Of a stretch of DNA of 64,000 bases, positions 29,301-39,900 are shown piece after piece. The notes under the pieces were generated by a model. The model saw nothing but the letters and a program-made list of their open reading frames with translations, was not told the origin of the DNA and made no database searches. The position numbers and the translations under genes were made by a program. Within the stretch, counting starts at the first letter, position 1; every line of letters begins with the position of its first letter. Source of the DNA: Eudromia elegans (taxonomy: Eukaryota > Chordata > Aves > Tinamiformes > Tinamidae); the NCBI GenBank assembly GCA_003342815.1, contig PTEX01000060.1, forward strand, positions 3,222,896 through 3,286,895, written 5' to 3'.

Positions 29301-30488
29301 CCGAAGATCACTTGCACCAGCAAGCCCACTTTTTAATGGAATCAATCTGAAATTTATAAGCTCATGAGAACACTTAAATCATTAATAGGCAGCAATTTCT
29401 GTCTACTAATATGCCCAAAGAAGACTACACTGTGAAAGGCCACAGAGCAGATTCGGAGGCACAGCACCTCTCATGACTATAGCTGAATCTTCAATAAAGT
29501 TTATTCAACTTATTCTTCAAAAATCTTATCTGCAAAAATGAATCTGGTACATACTTGCATCACATTTGCAGATTATTTTTTATTTTTTATTTTCATTTTT
29601 TACTTTTCTTTACAGCTGAGTAATGGACTGCACCACAGTTCTAACAGTAAAGACCAGATTAATTTATCTGAAGCTCAGTCATGTTGCATTTATTTGTACA
29701 AGAGTTTCACAGATTACTTCCTAGTCTTTTTTCCTATAGAGCATTCCTTATTTCATTTTCTTAATATCTAAGATTCCACTGCACTTTGTCTTCCTTGGTA
29801 TATCTGAAGTCTTATAGAAATTTTATCAGAAGACACATAGAAGCAACTTATCAATTTTGTATTTTAGTTTTATGCTTTGTCCTTCAAGTAGTACCTAGAA
29901 AGGCACGCTATTTTCATGTAGTTCTTTTTGTCTTACCATTTATGCAGTTATCCTACAGTTAAAATAGACATTCCTGTGCATGAAGAAATTAGCAATGAAA
30001 TAATGCAAGGAAAAAGAAATGAAGACTTTCATTGTAAAGCTTAGAAAATCCCATAGGAACTACGATAAAAGCATATATGAGGCGGTCTTTACTCAAGATG
30101 CTGCAGTGAATATCAGACTGCATCAGACACAACTGTTTAATCTGAAGGGCACATCTACACTTTACAGCATCTTCTGTTTCTGGTCTCTGCCTCTATGATT
30201 CATCCTTCATTATATTTTCTATAAAACAGCAAAACAATCCTTCTTCTACCTTCTTAAATATTTTTAGGTATATCATTACTGCCTTTAACTCTCTAGGATG
30301 TTCCCTTTTCTTGGCTTTCTTCTTCTGCTGATATTTACCTTAAATGTATATAAGCTTTCTTCCAGTGTCAAAAATAGGTAAGAAACTGCATTTCCCATAT
30401 AATTAGATCACACAGAAGTCTATGGGAATATAACAGCACGTCTAGTTATTGGCACTTGAAATTCTGCTAAAAAACTAAAAGCTATGCC

Positions 30489-30510
30489 AAAAAAAAAAAA
30501 AAAAAAAAAA
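30489..30510. repeat. Poly(A) run of 22
   Basis: A long uninterrupted A run. The sequence before it is not recognisable as a SINE or processed copy. Confidence 0.85.
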
Positions 30511-33500
30511 TCAGTCCCACAGTAGTGGGTTTGGTAATTATTCAGTGAAAGAATCTGTATATCTTTTTGTGTATTCCTAACTTTATATTATTAAAACATA
30601 CTCTTACAAACATATTTATGAGGTTTCTTATCCTTTTGCCAGTATAAGGAGATTTTTTCCCAAGAGTAGGTGACTTCTTTATATCAGCTACTGCACCAGG
30701 CTCTTCCCTATTAGACAAGGTAAAGAGTTCATTTTTCAACTAGCAGGGACTCCAAAGATAGGAAATAAAATCATGAGAAGCATGAAGAAGTCTCTGGGAA
30801 GCCAAATAAAGAAAATACAGAAGTTGAGAGCAGAGAGGAGATAAAGAGGAGATGATGTCACTTGATGAGAAGGCTGGAAGTTGAGTGAAAAGGAGGAAGA
30901 ATATAATTTTCAGTGTTAAAATGGTTCATAGTGGTGTGTCTTCAGTGGGAAAAAATGAGCCTGAGGGTTGCCAGACCAAAAACTTCACTCCTCTTTGAGG
31001 TTTTGGTTGCATAAGTTTTATAATGCACAGTCATTAACAAGTGGTAATTTGGTGGTGTAACAACAGAAATGACTAGAAGTATCCTGCCGTGGAAACCTTC
31101 AGCCATCCAAGCTGATCCTTAAACAGACGGGCAAATTGATGAGGCAATCTTGAAGCAACACTGGAAAATTCATGCTGATGTTGTCTTTGCTCCTTTGTAG
31201 GAGTAGACCACAGTAACCTGACATCATAAGCATTTAAATCCCATGAAATAAAATAAACTGAGAAGAGGATAGAAGAAACATAACAGAGATGGGGGAAATA
31301 AAGAGGGATATTTATTTTCCATATAACAGCTAGCAATGAGATGGGAAGGAAGAAAGATTCTATCTAAAGGAGTCCAACAATTCCCAGGAAATTGACCATA
31401 TTTAAAAAAAAATAGAATACTATTCTTGAGAATAATGAAGGTAAGGAACACAGCTGAATATAAAGAAGACTCTGTGAACTTTGCTAGTATTATTTTAGAT
31501 CACAAATAGTATTAGAAGCCCCTCCTGACAAGACCCTGCATAAATAACAATTGGTAAAAAATCAAAACTTCTAGCCAAGGGGAAATATTGCCCTCTAAGC
31601 AAATTGCTTTCAATTCAGATCTGCAGAAAAAAAAATATTTTTGATCTAACAAAATGACAAACAAAAAGCTTAAAAGTTGCATTTAAACTAAAAGTTTAAA
31701 ATATTTTTGCAGGAATTATCATAAACTTCTATGAAAAAAAAAATCCCTATGGAGAATTTTCAGGCAAGCATATTGGAGATCTCTAGCAAAAGATATCATT
31801 CTCAAATTGTTACATCAGAAACTCATGTTCTTTTGAACAGTTATTCAACTGAAACACAGGAGAAAGCTTAGGAACATAACTGCAGATGAGAGAACGGACA
31901 GAGCCAAACCTATAAAAGCATGTATATTTAAAAAGGACTTGCAATATATGTAGCAGTATAAACAGACAATTACATGCCAGCCAAAGTCATCTGCCGCCGA
32001 AACTGTCATTTATTTCATATCATTTAATATACTTGCTGCTGTATGTTTACCAACATTTTCAGAAGTTCATAAAATATGCATGACCTCAAGTTGCTAATTG
32101 GCATGGAGAAGGCATTGCTTTCATTACTTATTGGCTACAATCTTCTCCTGGACTGTTTCTAATTAAGTGAGGGCTTAGCATTGTGCCTCTATGAGATGTT
32201 TCCTCAGCCCTCTGGTAGAACTGTTCTGTGGGGGTAATTTTATCATTGCCTGTTCTGCTTCATAATGGTCCCAATGTTATTGCTGCGCATACATTGTTTT
32301 AGTTACAGTTTTTATCAAGTAGCACAGCAGTACTAGAAGTCATGACCTATGGATACTGTGGATATGCTTAAACTGACCCTCTGGGCATGAGAAGGTCCCA
32401 GTGCCTAAGCTCAGGTTGCTGATGTCCACATGGCCTGGATGTCCTGTTGCCATCACTGCATGGAAGAGCCTTTGGAGGAAGGAAAGAAAAGGGACTATGG
32501 AGATGCTATGCAGGCAGACATGGCCCACCCAGAAGCTTGGGATCATTCCTGTGTGCCCTGGTTGACAGACACCTTGCTCTGTTAAGTGCTCTGCAAATAC
32601 ACATCCCAAACAACCTGAGAGTTTATGATCTGAAGGTAAGAAGATGCATAGAAAAATAATAGTACAAAGAAATGCTTGGGAGAAGGCAAGGAAGCAGAGA
32701 GTCATGCTATACAGAAAGCCATGCAAGGATCTCAGAACTTCAGCTTCAGAACAGCCAACCTCTTGCAACAACACAGCAAAGAGTAGTTTTGAAAAGGATC
32801 TTGGATGACAAGACTTCCAAGCGGTGAAAAGAGCTGTCAGTAGCTTCCCAGATAATCAGTTTGGTCTAATTAGTGCTTGATACTGTGATTTAGGTTGCTA
32901 GTTGTTTCCAGATATTTTATACTCATCTCTATAGCATCTTACACAAAAACACCTAGAGCCAAATACCGTAAGGATCTGTTTAAGCTGGAGAGATCCAAAT
33001 TTTTAAAGCCATGACATTTGGCAATACTTATGCATGTAGTAACCTGCTTGGAATCAAGAAAGGCAGAAAAATAACAAAATTGATCAAGAATTGAAGGTAA
33101 ATTCTATTCCTTTAGAGGAAGATTTGGAAATAAACAGTAAAGAAAGAAATTGAAGGAAAACTACCTTGCTCCTACTGAAATTGATTCAGTAAAATACTGA
33201 GCTTACAGATGATTTACATTATTTTCAGTGTGGGGATAGTGTGATGAATGAAGCAATAAATGGAAAAAGAAAGTTGGATTGTGCTCATAGACAGGAAAGA
33301 GAACTACAGTAGGATAAGAGACTGTCCCTTAGGAAAAATAGGCCAGGTCAAGAAAAAAGGTCAAATTCTCAGAAAGGGGAATAAACTATGGCTCAAAAAT
33401 CAGTCATAATACAGTAGTACAACTCAAATTTTAGTTTGAATTTGTTAGTTTCTATTTGTTAGTTTCCTATATCCCTTTTCTAGAGATAAGAGTGATCAAG

Positions 33501-34322
33501 ACTGGATTAGATCATCCGCTGTCATTCTTGATGAAGATGGAAGTGAAAGTAGGTGGATTCTCTAATTTATACCAAATTCACCCAAATTAAAAGTAGAAGG
33601 AAAAATAAATCATGCATATGTCCATGAGTGAAAAAGTGTCAGAGAAGAAACATTCCTTTTTGATGATCTCTTCCTTCAAACTTGGCCAGGGACATTTTTC
33701 ATTATTTTGCCAAGTTACTTGGCGGATAATTTCCCATCTCTGAAGCCCATTAATATCTATTAATGAAAAATAACATAAACAAAATAGCTGAACTCTACCT
33801 CTTGCACTTCACAAGGAAAAGCAGTTAAATCAGAGCTCTAATATAATCTTCAACATGAGCAACAATGGCAAATTCAGAGCAATAGGGAAAGAAAAGTAAA
33901 ATTTAGTGAGACTAGCCAACTGTAGTTCAACAAAATGGTCAACTGTTATTACACAAATTTAGAAATCATTTGAACTCTGGATTTCTTCATTTCAATCGAA
34001 TTAATAATGATTTCTTCATTAATGTCACATTAACTCTAGGAACTCCCACCACTGAGCAGAACCTGGTTATCTCAGTGTGTTGCAAACACAGGAGGTGCTG
34101 CCAGCCAGGTAATACTGTAGCATCCTCTGGGGACTGTGTCATCAGGGCAGCCCTGGGGCATGCTGGCTGCATCATTCCAGAAACAACCCTCAAGAACTGC
34201 GTCCTTCCTCCTTCAACTCTCAGGGCACGCTACATCATGTCACAGCTCAGGCACGCTGGGTGGGCAAGGGCAGCTGAAGTTCTCCATGTCTGATGCCACC
34301 ATCTGCTCGGGTGACACAGAGC

Positions 34323-34421
34323 ATGGCCGCGGCCACGCTGCCTGAGGAGGATGAGGAGGACACTCAGATGCATCTGGAGCAGGTGTCGAGTCGAAATCAG
34401 AGTCTAGCCCCGGAGCGCTAA
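34323..34421 (+). other. Small ORF (32 codons), acidic, doubtful
   Basis: It starts in a good Kozak context (GAGCATGGCCGCGGCC) and reads MAAATLPEEDEEDTQMHLEQ, then a Ser/Asn/Gln-rich end and a TAA stop. Its composition (Ala-rich start, acidic run, GC-rich codons) differs from the AT-rich surroundings and would suit a 5' coding exon. I do not recognise it. It lies inside the GC-richer block at 34.1-34.6 kb, antisense to DLG2, just before the AP-1/octamer pair. It may equally be chance in GC-rich DNA. Confidence 0.25.
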
Positions 34422-34430
34422 TTTAGCCTG

Positions 34431-34496
34431 TGACTCATCCTGCATGCAAATGAGGATTTGATGTGTCCTGTTTAGCTGTCTGGAGAGGCTTTAAAA
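34431..34496 (+). promoter_or_regulatory. Promoter-like motif cluster (AP-1, octamer, TATA-like)
   Basis: A consensus AP-1 site (TGACTCA, 34431-34437) is followed six bases later by a consensus POU octamer (ATGCAAAT, 34444-34451). A TTTAAAA TATA-like box lies about 40 bp further on, near 34490. The flanks from 34.1 to 34.6 kb are GC-richer than the intron. Octamer-then-TATA is the layout of some octamer-driven promoters. Activity cannot be judged from sequence alone. Confidence 0.3.
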
Positions 34497-34739
34497 CCAG
34501 GACTCTCCCATGGCATTCCTGCCATGCGCACGCTGCTCGGGACCACAGGCAAAGGGCTCCGTCATGACCGAGCAGCGTCCAGTGGCTGCTGCAGACCACA
34601 GTGCAGAGTAACCCCTTCCGAAAGCTGCTCGCACCCTGCTTCAAGAACGGCTCTTATTGGAAGGCTGCACCACAAAGTTGGTGTTAGGAAGGATTCTTAA
34701 TAGCTATGAAGGATTTTATCCAATTTCCAGCCTACCTGG

Positions 34740-35500
34740 CTCGTTCAGACTCATTATTCTACTGACAATTTCCTTTGTTCTGCCTAACTACCTTCCCTCC
34801 CTGGGATTTACTCTTCACTGCATTTAGAGAAGGTAGTCATATCTCCTTTGCTTTTCTAAACTTAAATAGATAAAGTTTTAGATTTTCCTCATAAGACATC
34901 CTCTCTATTACCTGTGCTATTCTGGAGGCTGTGTCCAGTTGTTAAATCCATTTACATTTATTTTTGTCAACACAGAAACCCAGAATCAAGTGCAATAGTC
35001 TAATATACTTAATATTTGCAACAAGGCATTTATATGCAGAAAATACCTCCTTTGATGTTGCTAGCACTGCACATCTTTCCCAATTTGTCTTTCTTACCTT
35101 GCATTAATTATACTCAACTATTTAATGCAAACTTGTTCATCATCTGTCACTCAAAGAGCTTTTGTTGCATAGTCTAAGTTACTGTTCTCAGTTACAGGCG
35201 CTTGGTATTATTAAATGTTATTACATTTCTCTTACAGCAGTTCTCAAGATTGCCAACTGTTTTCTTTAGGATGTTTAAATCCTCCCCACATTGGAAACTC
35301 CTCCCAGCATCGTGGCTTGAGGAAATTTCACTGACATACAAAAGTAGGTTAAACAGGAACTTTTTGTGCTAAGATTGTTATTAAACAGCATCTATCACAA
35401 GAACCATCCTCTGAGACTCCCCTAATAATCTCCGTCCCACTAGACTGTTCCCTCTTCAAAATAACTGCTGCCTTGGTCCAATAACAGCAGTCGCACCCGT
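34740..35500 (-). mobile_element. Ancient CR1 LINE remnant, minus orientation
   Basis: Despite heavy decay, the plus strand follows the order of reversed CR1: a CTTTGCTTTTCTAAACTTAA-like segment, CCTCATAAGACATCCTCTC, TGTCCAGTTG, CCCAGAATCAAGTGCAATAG, AAAATACCTCCTTTGATGTT, then AACTTGTTCATCATCTGTCA. Further along, CATCCTCTGAGACTCCCCTA and CCCACTAGACTGTTCCC fit an ORF2-internal stretch. Much older than the copies at 10.4, 15.4 and 62.2 kb. Ends are approximate. Confidence 0.6.
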
Positions 35501-36204
35501 TTCACAGCTCTTTCACTGATCCCCACATTGAAAGCAGAACCTATAATTCCCTTTACTTGGCTGAGGCCAAGAGAGCACAGACTTTGTCTTGCCTAGGAAG
35601 TAATTGGAAAAAAAGTCTTGAACAGCTAGCTTTGCTAAATTTTACTGATTTTTAGAAAAAAAAAATCCATTTGTTTCCATGAGCTGAATATGAAAGAACA
35701 TTCAAAACTGAGCAGCATGCTATTTAGCTGAATCTATGGATACACATACTTTCCTCTTCTTTATTGTTATATGAAATTGCTATTTTTCACTTCAAATGTG
35801 TGACTACTGACTGATTTGATGTTAAAAATGACACTTTGTTTATTTAAAATTCTGAGAATTACTCATCCTCCTGTAACTTAAGTTTATTATGAGCTCTTAA
35901 AATTTTGCTTGCTCATAATTCCATTTCTAAACTATCCATCTGGAAACTGAGAAATTCAATTGCAACGAGTTTTTCTTTTAATTTAACTAATTGATTTGAC
36001 ATGACTCGGTCCTAGGTTCTTGGCTAAAATCAAGCCAAACAGATATTCTAGGAGACTCTTATTAGTAAGATCTAAAATATCTCTGTTTCTTTTTGCTTCT
36101 GTAACCAGCTACTTGAGAAATACTTTACCTATGAAATGCAAAGCTATGTGAGATACATTATTAGTACCGTGTGTCCTTAAAAAGTTTCTTGTAATAGTAA
36201 AAAA

Positions 36205-36238
36205 GAAAAAGTGAGAGAAAAAGTGAGAGAAAAAGTGA
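36205..36238. repeat. 12-bp tandem repeat, 2.8 copies
   Basis: GAAAAAGTGAGA at 36205 and 36217, then GAAAAAGTGA at 36229, with no differences between copies, so probably a recent expansion. Confidence 0.9.
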
Positions 36239-36673
36239 ATCTATCAATAAACAAAGCGATGGTAGTGCAAATGAGAAAAAAATATTAGGCTACTATTAGT
36301 TTGTATTTTTAAAAATCAGCAACACAACAAAAACAAGATTAAATAGGTATGCACAAAAGGCCAATAACCTCATGGACAAATTTCCCCATTATACTCACAC
36401 AAAGATGTTCATTTCAATATTTATATGATATTTACATAGAATCATGAAAAATATGCAAATAATGTTATTGTTGATTGGAATACAAAATCAACACAGAACA
36501 AAGACTCTGTTTACTGTGTTTTCTGTGAACTCTTCACCCAGTAGATATTATATTATACTGAAGAATGTTTTTAAATCTCTTTTTTTTAAACTTGTTTGCA
36601 TTTATGGAACTACATTTATCAGCTCTATCAACAGACTAAAGACAGACAATTAGCTTGTATCATTCTCTTCATT

Positions 36674-36742
36674 AGGGCCGGATCCAAAATCCATTAGTGA
36701 CTACAAAGAGTCTCCTATTGACTTCATGAGGCTTTGGATGAG
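36674..36742. mobile_element. Palindromic MITE-like relic of an ancient DNA transposon
   Basis: The segment starts AGGGCCGGATCCAAAATCCA and ends ATTGACTTCATGAGGC, TTTGGATGAG. The two halves are imperfect inverted copies: GGATCCAAAATCCATT pairs with the complement of GGCTTTGGATGA, and AGTGAC with ATTGACTTC. A 'GATCCAAAGCCCATTGAAGTC' type palindrome is familiar as a dispersed element in reptiles and birds. No transposase is present and I do not assign a superfamily. Confidence 0.4.
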
Positions 36743-38708
36743 TTTATAAGTGCCTAAAGCAAGATGAGCATGCCATCTGTTGTTTTCTCTGATGGTCTGA
36801 TTTCTATTCTCTACCCATTTCTTTAGAATTTCTGCTAGGTGCTTTTTATTTTTTATTATTTTTTTAAAAAAATATTTTTCATCAGCTTCCATAGAGTTCC
36901 TCTTCTTATTGCCTCCATAAGTTAAAAAGTGTTTATATTATCCTTCTGTAGCTTCTTCTCAGAATATTTTAAGGTTAGAGTATTCTTTCTTTTCCTTTAT
37001 TAAATAGCAACCTATTATAAGAGATCAAGCAAACAGCAGCACTAATACTCTTCTCTCCCATAAATACCAGAGAGCAGCAGTTTTGTTTAGCATTAAAAAA
37101 AAAGAAAGAACGAAAGAAAAAAATAATTGGCAGGATTTGGTCAATTTGCAGTTTTAACAGAAGTGCTTTTTACTTCCATTCTAAAGAATACTGCTGTTTC
37201 AGTAAGCTTTTTTTTTTCAAGGAAACTTTATTGCCAACTGCTTTGCTATTTAGGTGACACACTACGGAGATAAAAGGAAGGAAACAGAAAATGAGAAACA
37301 AGAGACAAGGAAGACAAGGAAAGTTAGAGGATTTGTCTACACCTTACAACACTAGAACAAAATAATTTCCAAGGACGGTTCCTCCACACATTTAAGCTTG
37401 CACACTGCTTTAAATTATTCCCATGGTTAACTTCCAGTTTGCTTTCCTAATATCTCCAGAACAATTCACTGTTTTCTCAAACCATTCAGCACTACAACAA
37501 CAAAATGATTTAGGGGTGACTTACTGTTTCACTCAGTCTTGCCTGTGCCTAATGCCTTCCAAGTGGCTTCCCAAGAGCTCTGCAAGGAATTCTGACTTTA
37601 CCCTGCAGCGCAGAGGTGTGCATTCCAAAACGACATGGAAAACTTACAAAATCAGCTCCTGTTTCTGCAGCAGTCTCCTCAAATTGATGTTGACATCATT
37701 CTTGCCACTAATCAATTACATGACAAATGTCTAAGGACTAGGTTTTCCACATTTGAAATGTTAGCGATCCCAAGAGTCGTGTGATGGGGACATGCTGCCC
37801 TTTCTAACATCGGAAGAGAAATCCTGCATACACTTTCCTCGAAGCGCTTTTGGTTTGAAGCCTGTACCATTTTCTGTGATGCAAACACTGTGACCTTCAA
37901 ATCCCTGAAATGCTTTGCAGTGTACTTTAAAACGCCGTGCTCTTGCATGAGAGGGTTGGATTGGTTGTTCTGATCAATGCAATTGTATCCAACAACTCAG
38001 ATAATTTCCCCAAAGTGCTTTGGATACTGCCAAAAACTGGAAATGAATTTGAACGTAGTCTCCCAGACGCGTTTGGGTTAGAAATGTCAAAAAGAAAGAC
38101 TTCAAGCCATCTGTTAGAATTTCAAGCAAGAGTTGTCTAGCTGATACTAGTGTGCCCTGGCAATGACACAAATGAGAGATTCCTTAAAAAAATATACATA
38201 AGCATATATACATATATTCTTTATTCTACTTTCAATCAGGATGTAGCAAATCCTAGAAAACATTCTGAACAGAAAGGTCAACAAAATCTTTGGAATATTG
38301 AAAATCCAGCACTTTAAGAGGAGATAATCCTTTGGTGCCATAGTTGCAATGAGATCCAGTTTCCTACACATCCACTGAGAGAACACCTGATATTGTCTGG
38401 ACATTTTGCAATTTTTTAAACTAAAATACAGTGGTAGCCCCTTCCAAAAATGTTCAGCCTTTCTGGAAAAGACTAGCACTAGAATGTCAGGCTGCATAAA
38501 CAAGTTCCCTCTAATTCTGGCCCCAAAAATGATTCATTCTTGACTTCACAATAGCTTTTCTTTGCTCTTGCTCCTCTGAATGGTAGCCTTGAGCCTCTCC
38601 ATACCTCATCAGTGCGTACTAGACAGGGACGAAAGCATTGCCTTAGGAAAAAGAAATTTTACTCATGGCTCCTCAGGTTGAGGAGATCTTAATCACCCAT
38701 GTACCCAC

Positions 38709-38901
38709 CTGGATGGTGGGATACGAGCAGAGAGACAGCTACCACGTCTGCATTCCCTCCCTCTTGAATAAGCTCCTCGGCCAAATCAAGCTTCACAAGT
38801 GACTTAAACACAGGAGCAGCGAGTTCATGAATCTCATATGGCACCGGCTGAAACAGGTGATGGTCTAAGGACATGAACACTTCCAGGGATGCAGGGTACA
38901 T
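38709..38901 (-). other. Orphan exon-like ORF, unassigned
   Basis: The minus-strand 193-bp segment starts at ATG right after TTTTACAG (acceptor-like) and stays open to CCAG/GTGGGTAC (donor-like). It reads MYPASLEVFMSLDHHLFQPV, then PYEIHELAAPVFKSLVKLD, LAEELIQEGG and NADVVAVSLLVSHHP. If unspliced, the frame runs seven more codons to a stop at 38689. The helix-like, Leu-rich, acidic/basic text and codon mix look protein-coding, and GC is higher than in the flanks. It starts phase 0 and ends phase 1, so it would not join the DLG2 PDZ1 exon in frame. I do not recognise the protein. It may be a captured exon, a relic of another gene, a lineage-specific exon or chance. Confidence 0.4.
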
Positions 38902-39832
38902 CTGTAAAATTGTCCTTCATGGATCTGAGCAATAGATATTACATTAACAAAGGCTGACAATTCCCTTTTTCACATATATATGGAGAAGATGGTTATATTA
39001 TCCAGGTGATTTGCTGCCTTCATTGGAGGCATCATTAAGTACCCTACACACACAAATAGCATTTTCTAAGTCAATGCTTCAAGATCCTTTGCATCAAACT
39101 ATATTGTGTTCAAAGAAGGTAACAGCTGTTTCCAAGATGATTCTGAGAGTTATTTACAAGACAAGCATGTGCAGCATAAGCAGATGCTCTAGAGTCCTTC
39201 ATTTTTTGGGGGAAAACATAATTGAGAAAACAATATACACTAATCCTGAGAAGCAATTTATCAGGTAGCTCCAGGGATGCATAATTTTATTCTTTCTGTA
39301 CTCTTAAAATTATAGAACTTATTCTTAAATTGTAACTTCTTCAAAAATCTTTTTTTTTTTCTTGAGTAAGGAAGGAAAGAAAGTAATTATCATCAGTTTT
39401 TTAAGATCTATGAAAAGCAGAACATCAATAAAATACAGGTGAATAAAACATTATTTTGAAACAAAATAATCTAGGGGAATATTGGTTTAACTTGTTGGTG
39501 GCATTTCGGATGCTAACCCTGTTTGTACACAATCCCCACATTTTTGTTGCCCTAAATTTTCAAAAGGAAAAGATTAATTTGGAGGCATAGATATTTTGAT
39601 AAAAGAGTATTCAGAGCTCTAGTTCTAGTTTAAATTTAAGATTAAAAATGTCCTTTTGCCATTTAGTTTTTAAACATCTCCTTTCTGCCTCATATGCCGA
39701 AGATCTACGAAAGTATAAAATTCACCTGCAGCAAAAATTACCTGGATAAGGGATTTTATGTTACTCCATACTCAAGCTCCTCATCACTCTTTTCATGAGT
39801 TTTTTGTTTTCATTGTTTGTATCCCATCACTT

Positions 39833-39900
39833 AGGGATCACAGCATTACACAAGGTTGGAAGGGACATCCGGACCTCATCTAATCCAAATCCCCATGTTT
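39833..39900 (-). mobile_element. CR1 LINE 3'-end fragment, minus orientation
   Basis: AAGGTTGGAAGGGACATCCG, then GACCTCATCTAATCCAAATC and CCC correspond to the reversed CR1 3' end. It is short and moderately diverged. The sequence after about 39900 no longer matches. Confidence 0.7.

Noticed and set aside
32340-32774. Minus-strand 144-codon frame
   Set aside because: No recognisable protein, no splice borders, Cys/Leu/Phe-rich text typical of a chance frame, and no promoter or poly(A) context.
37712-38140. Opposed frames of 78 and 67 codons near the exon-like ORF
   Set aside because: Neither resembles a known protein, they are not flanked by convincing splice sites, and they overlap on opposite strands.
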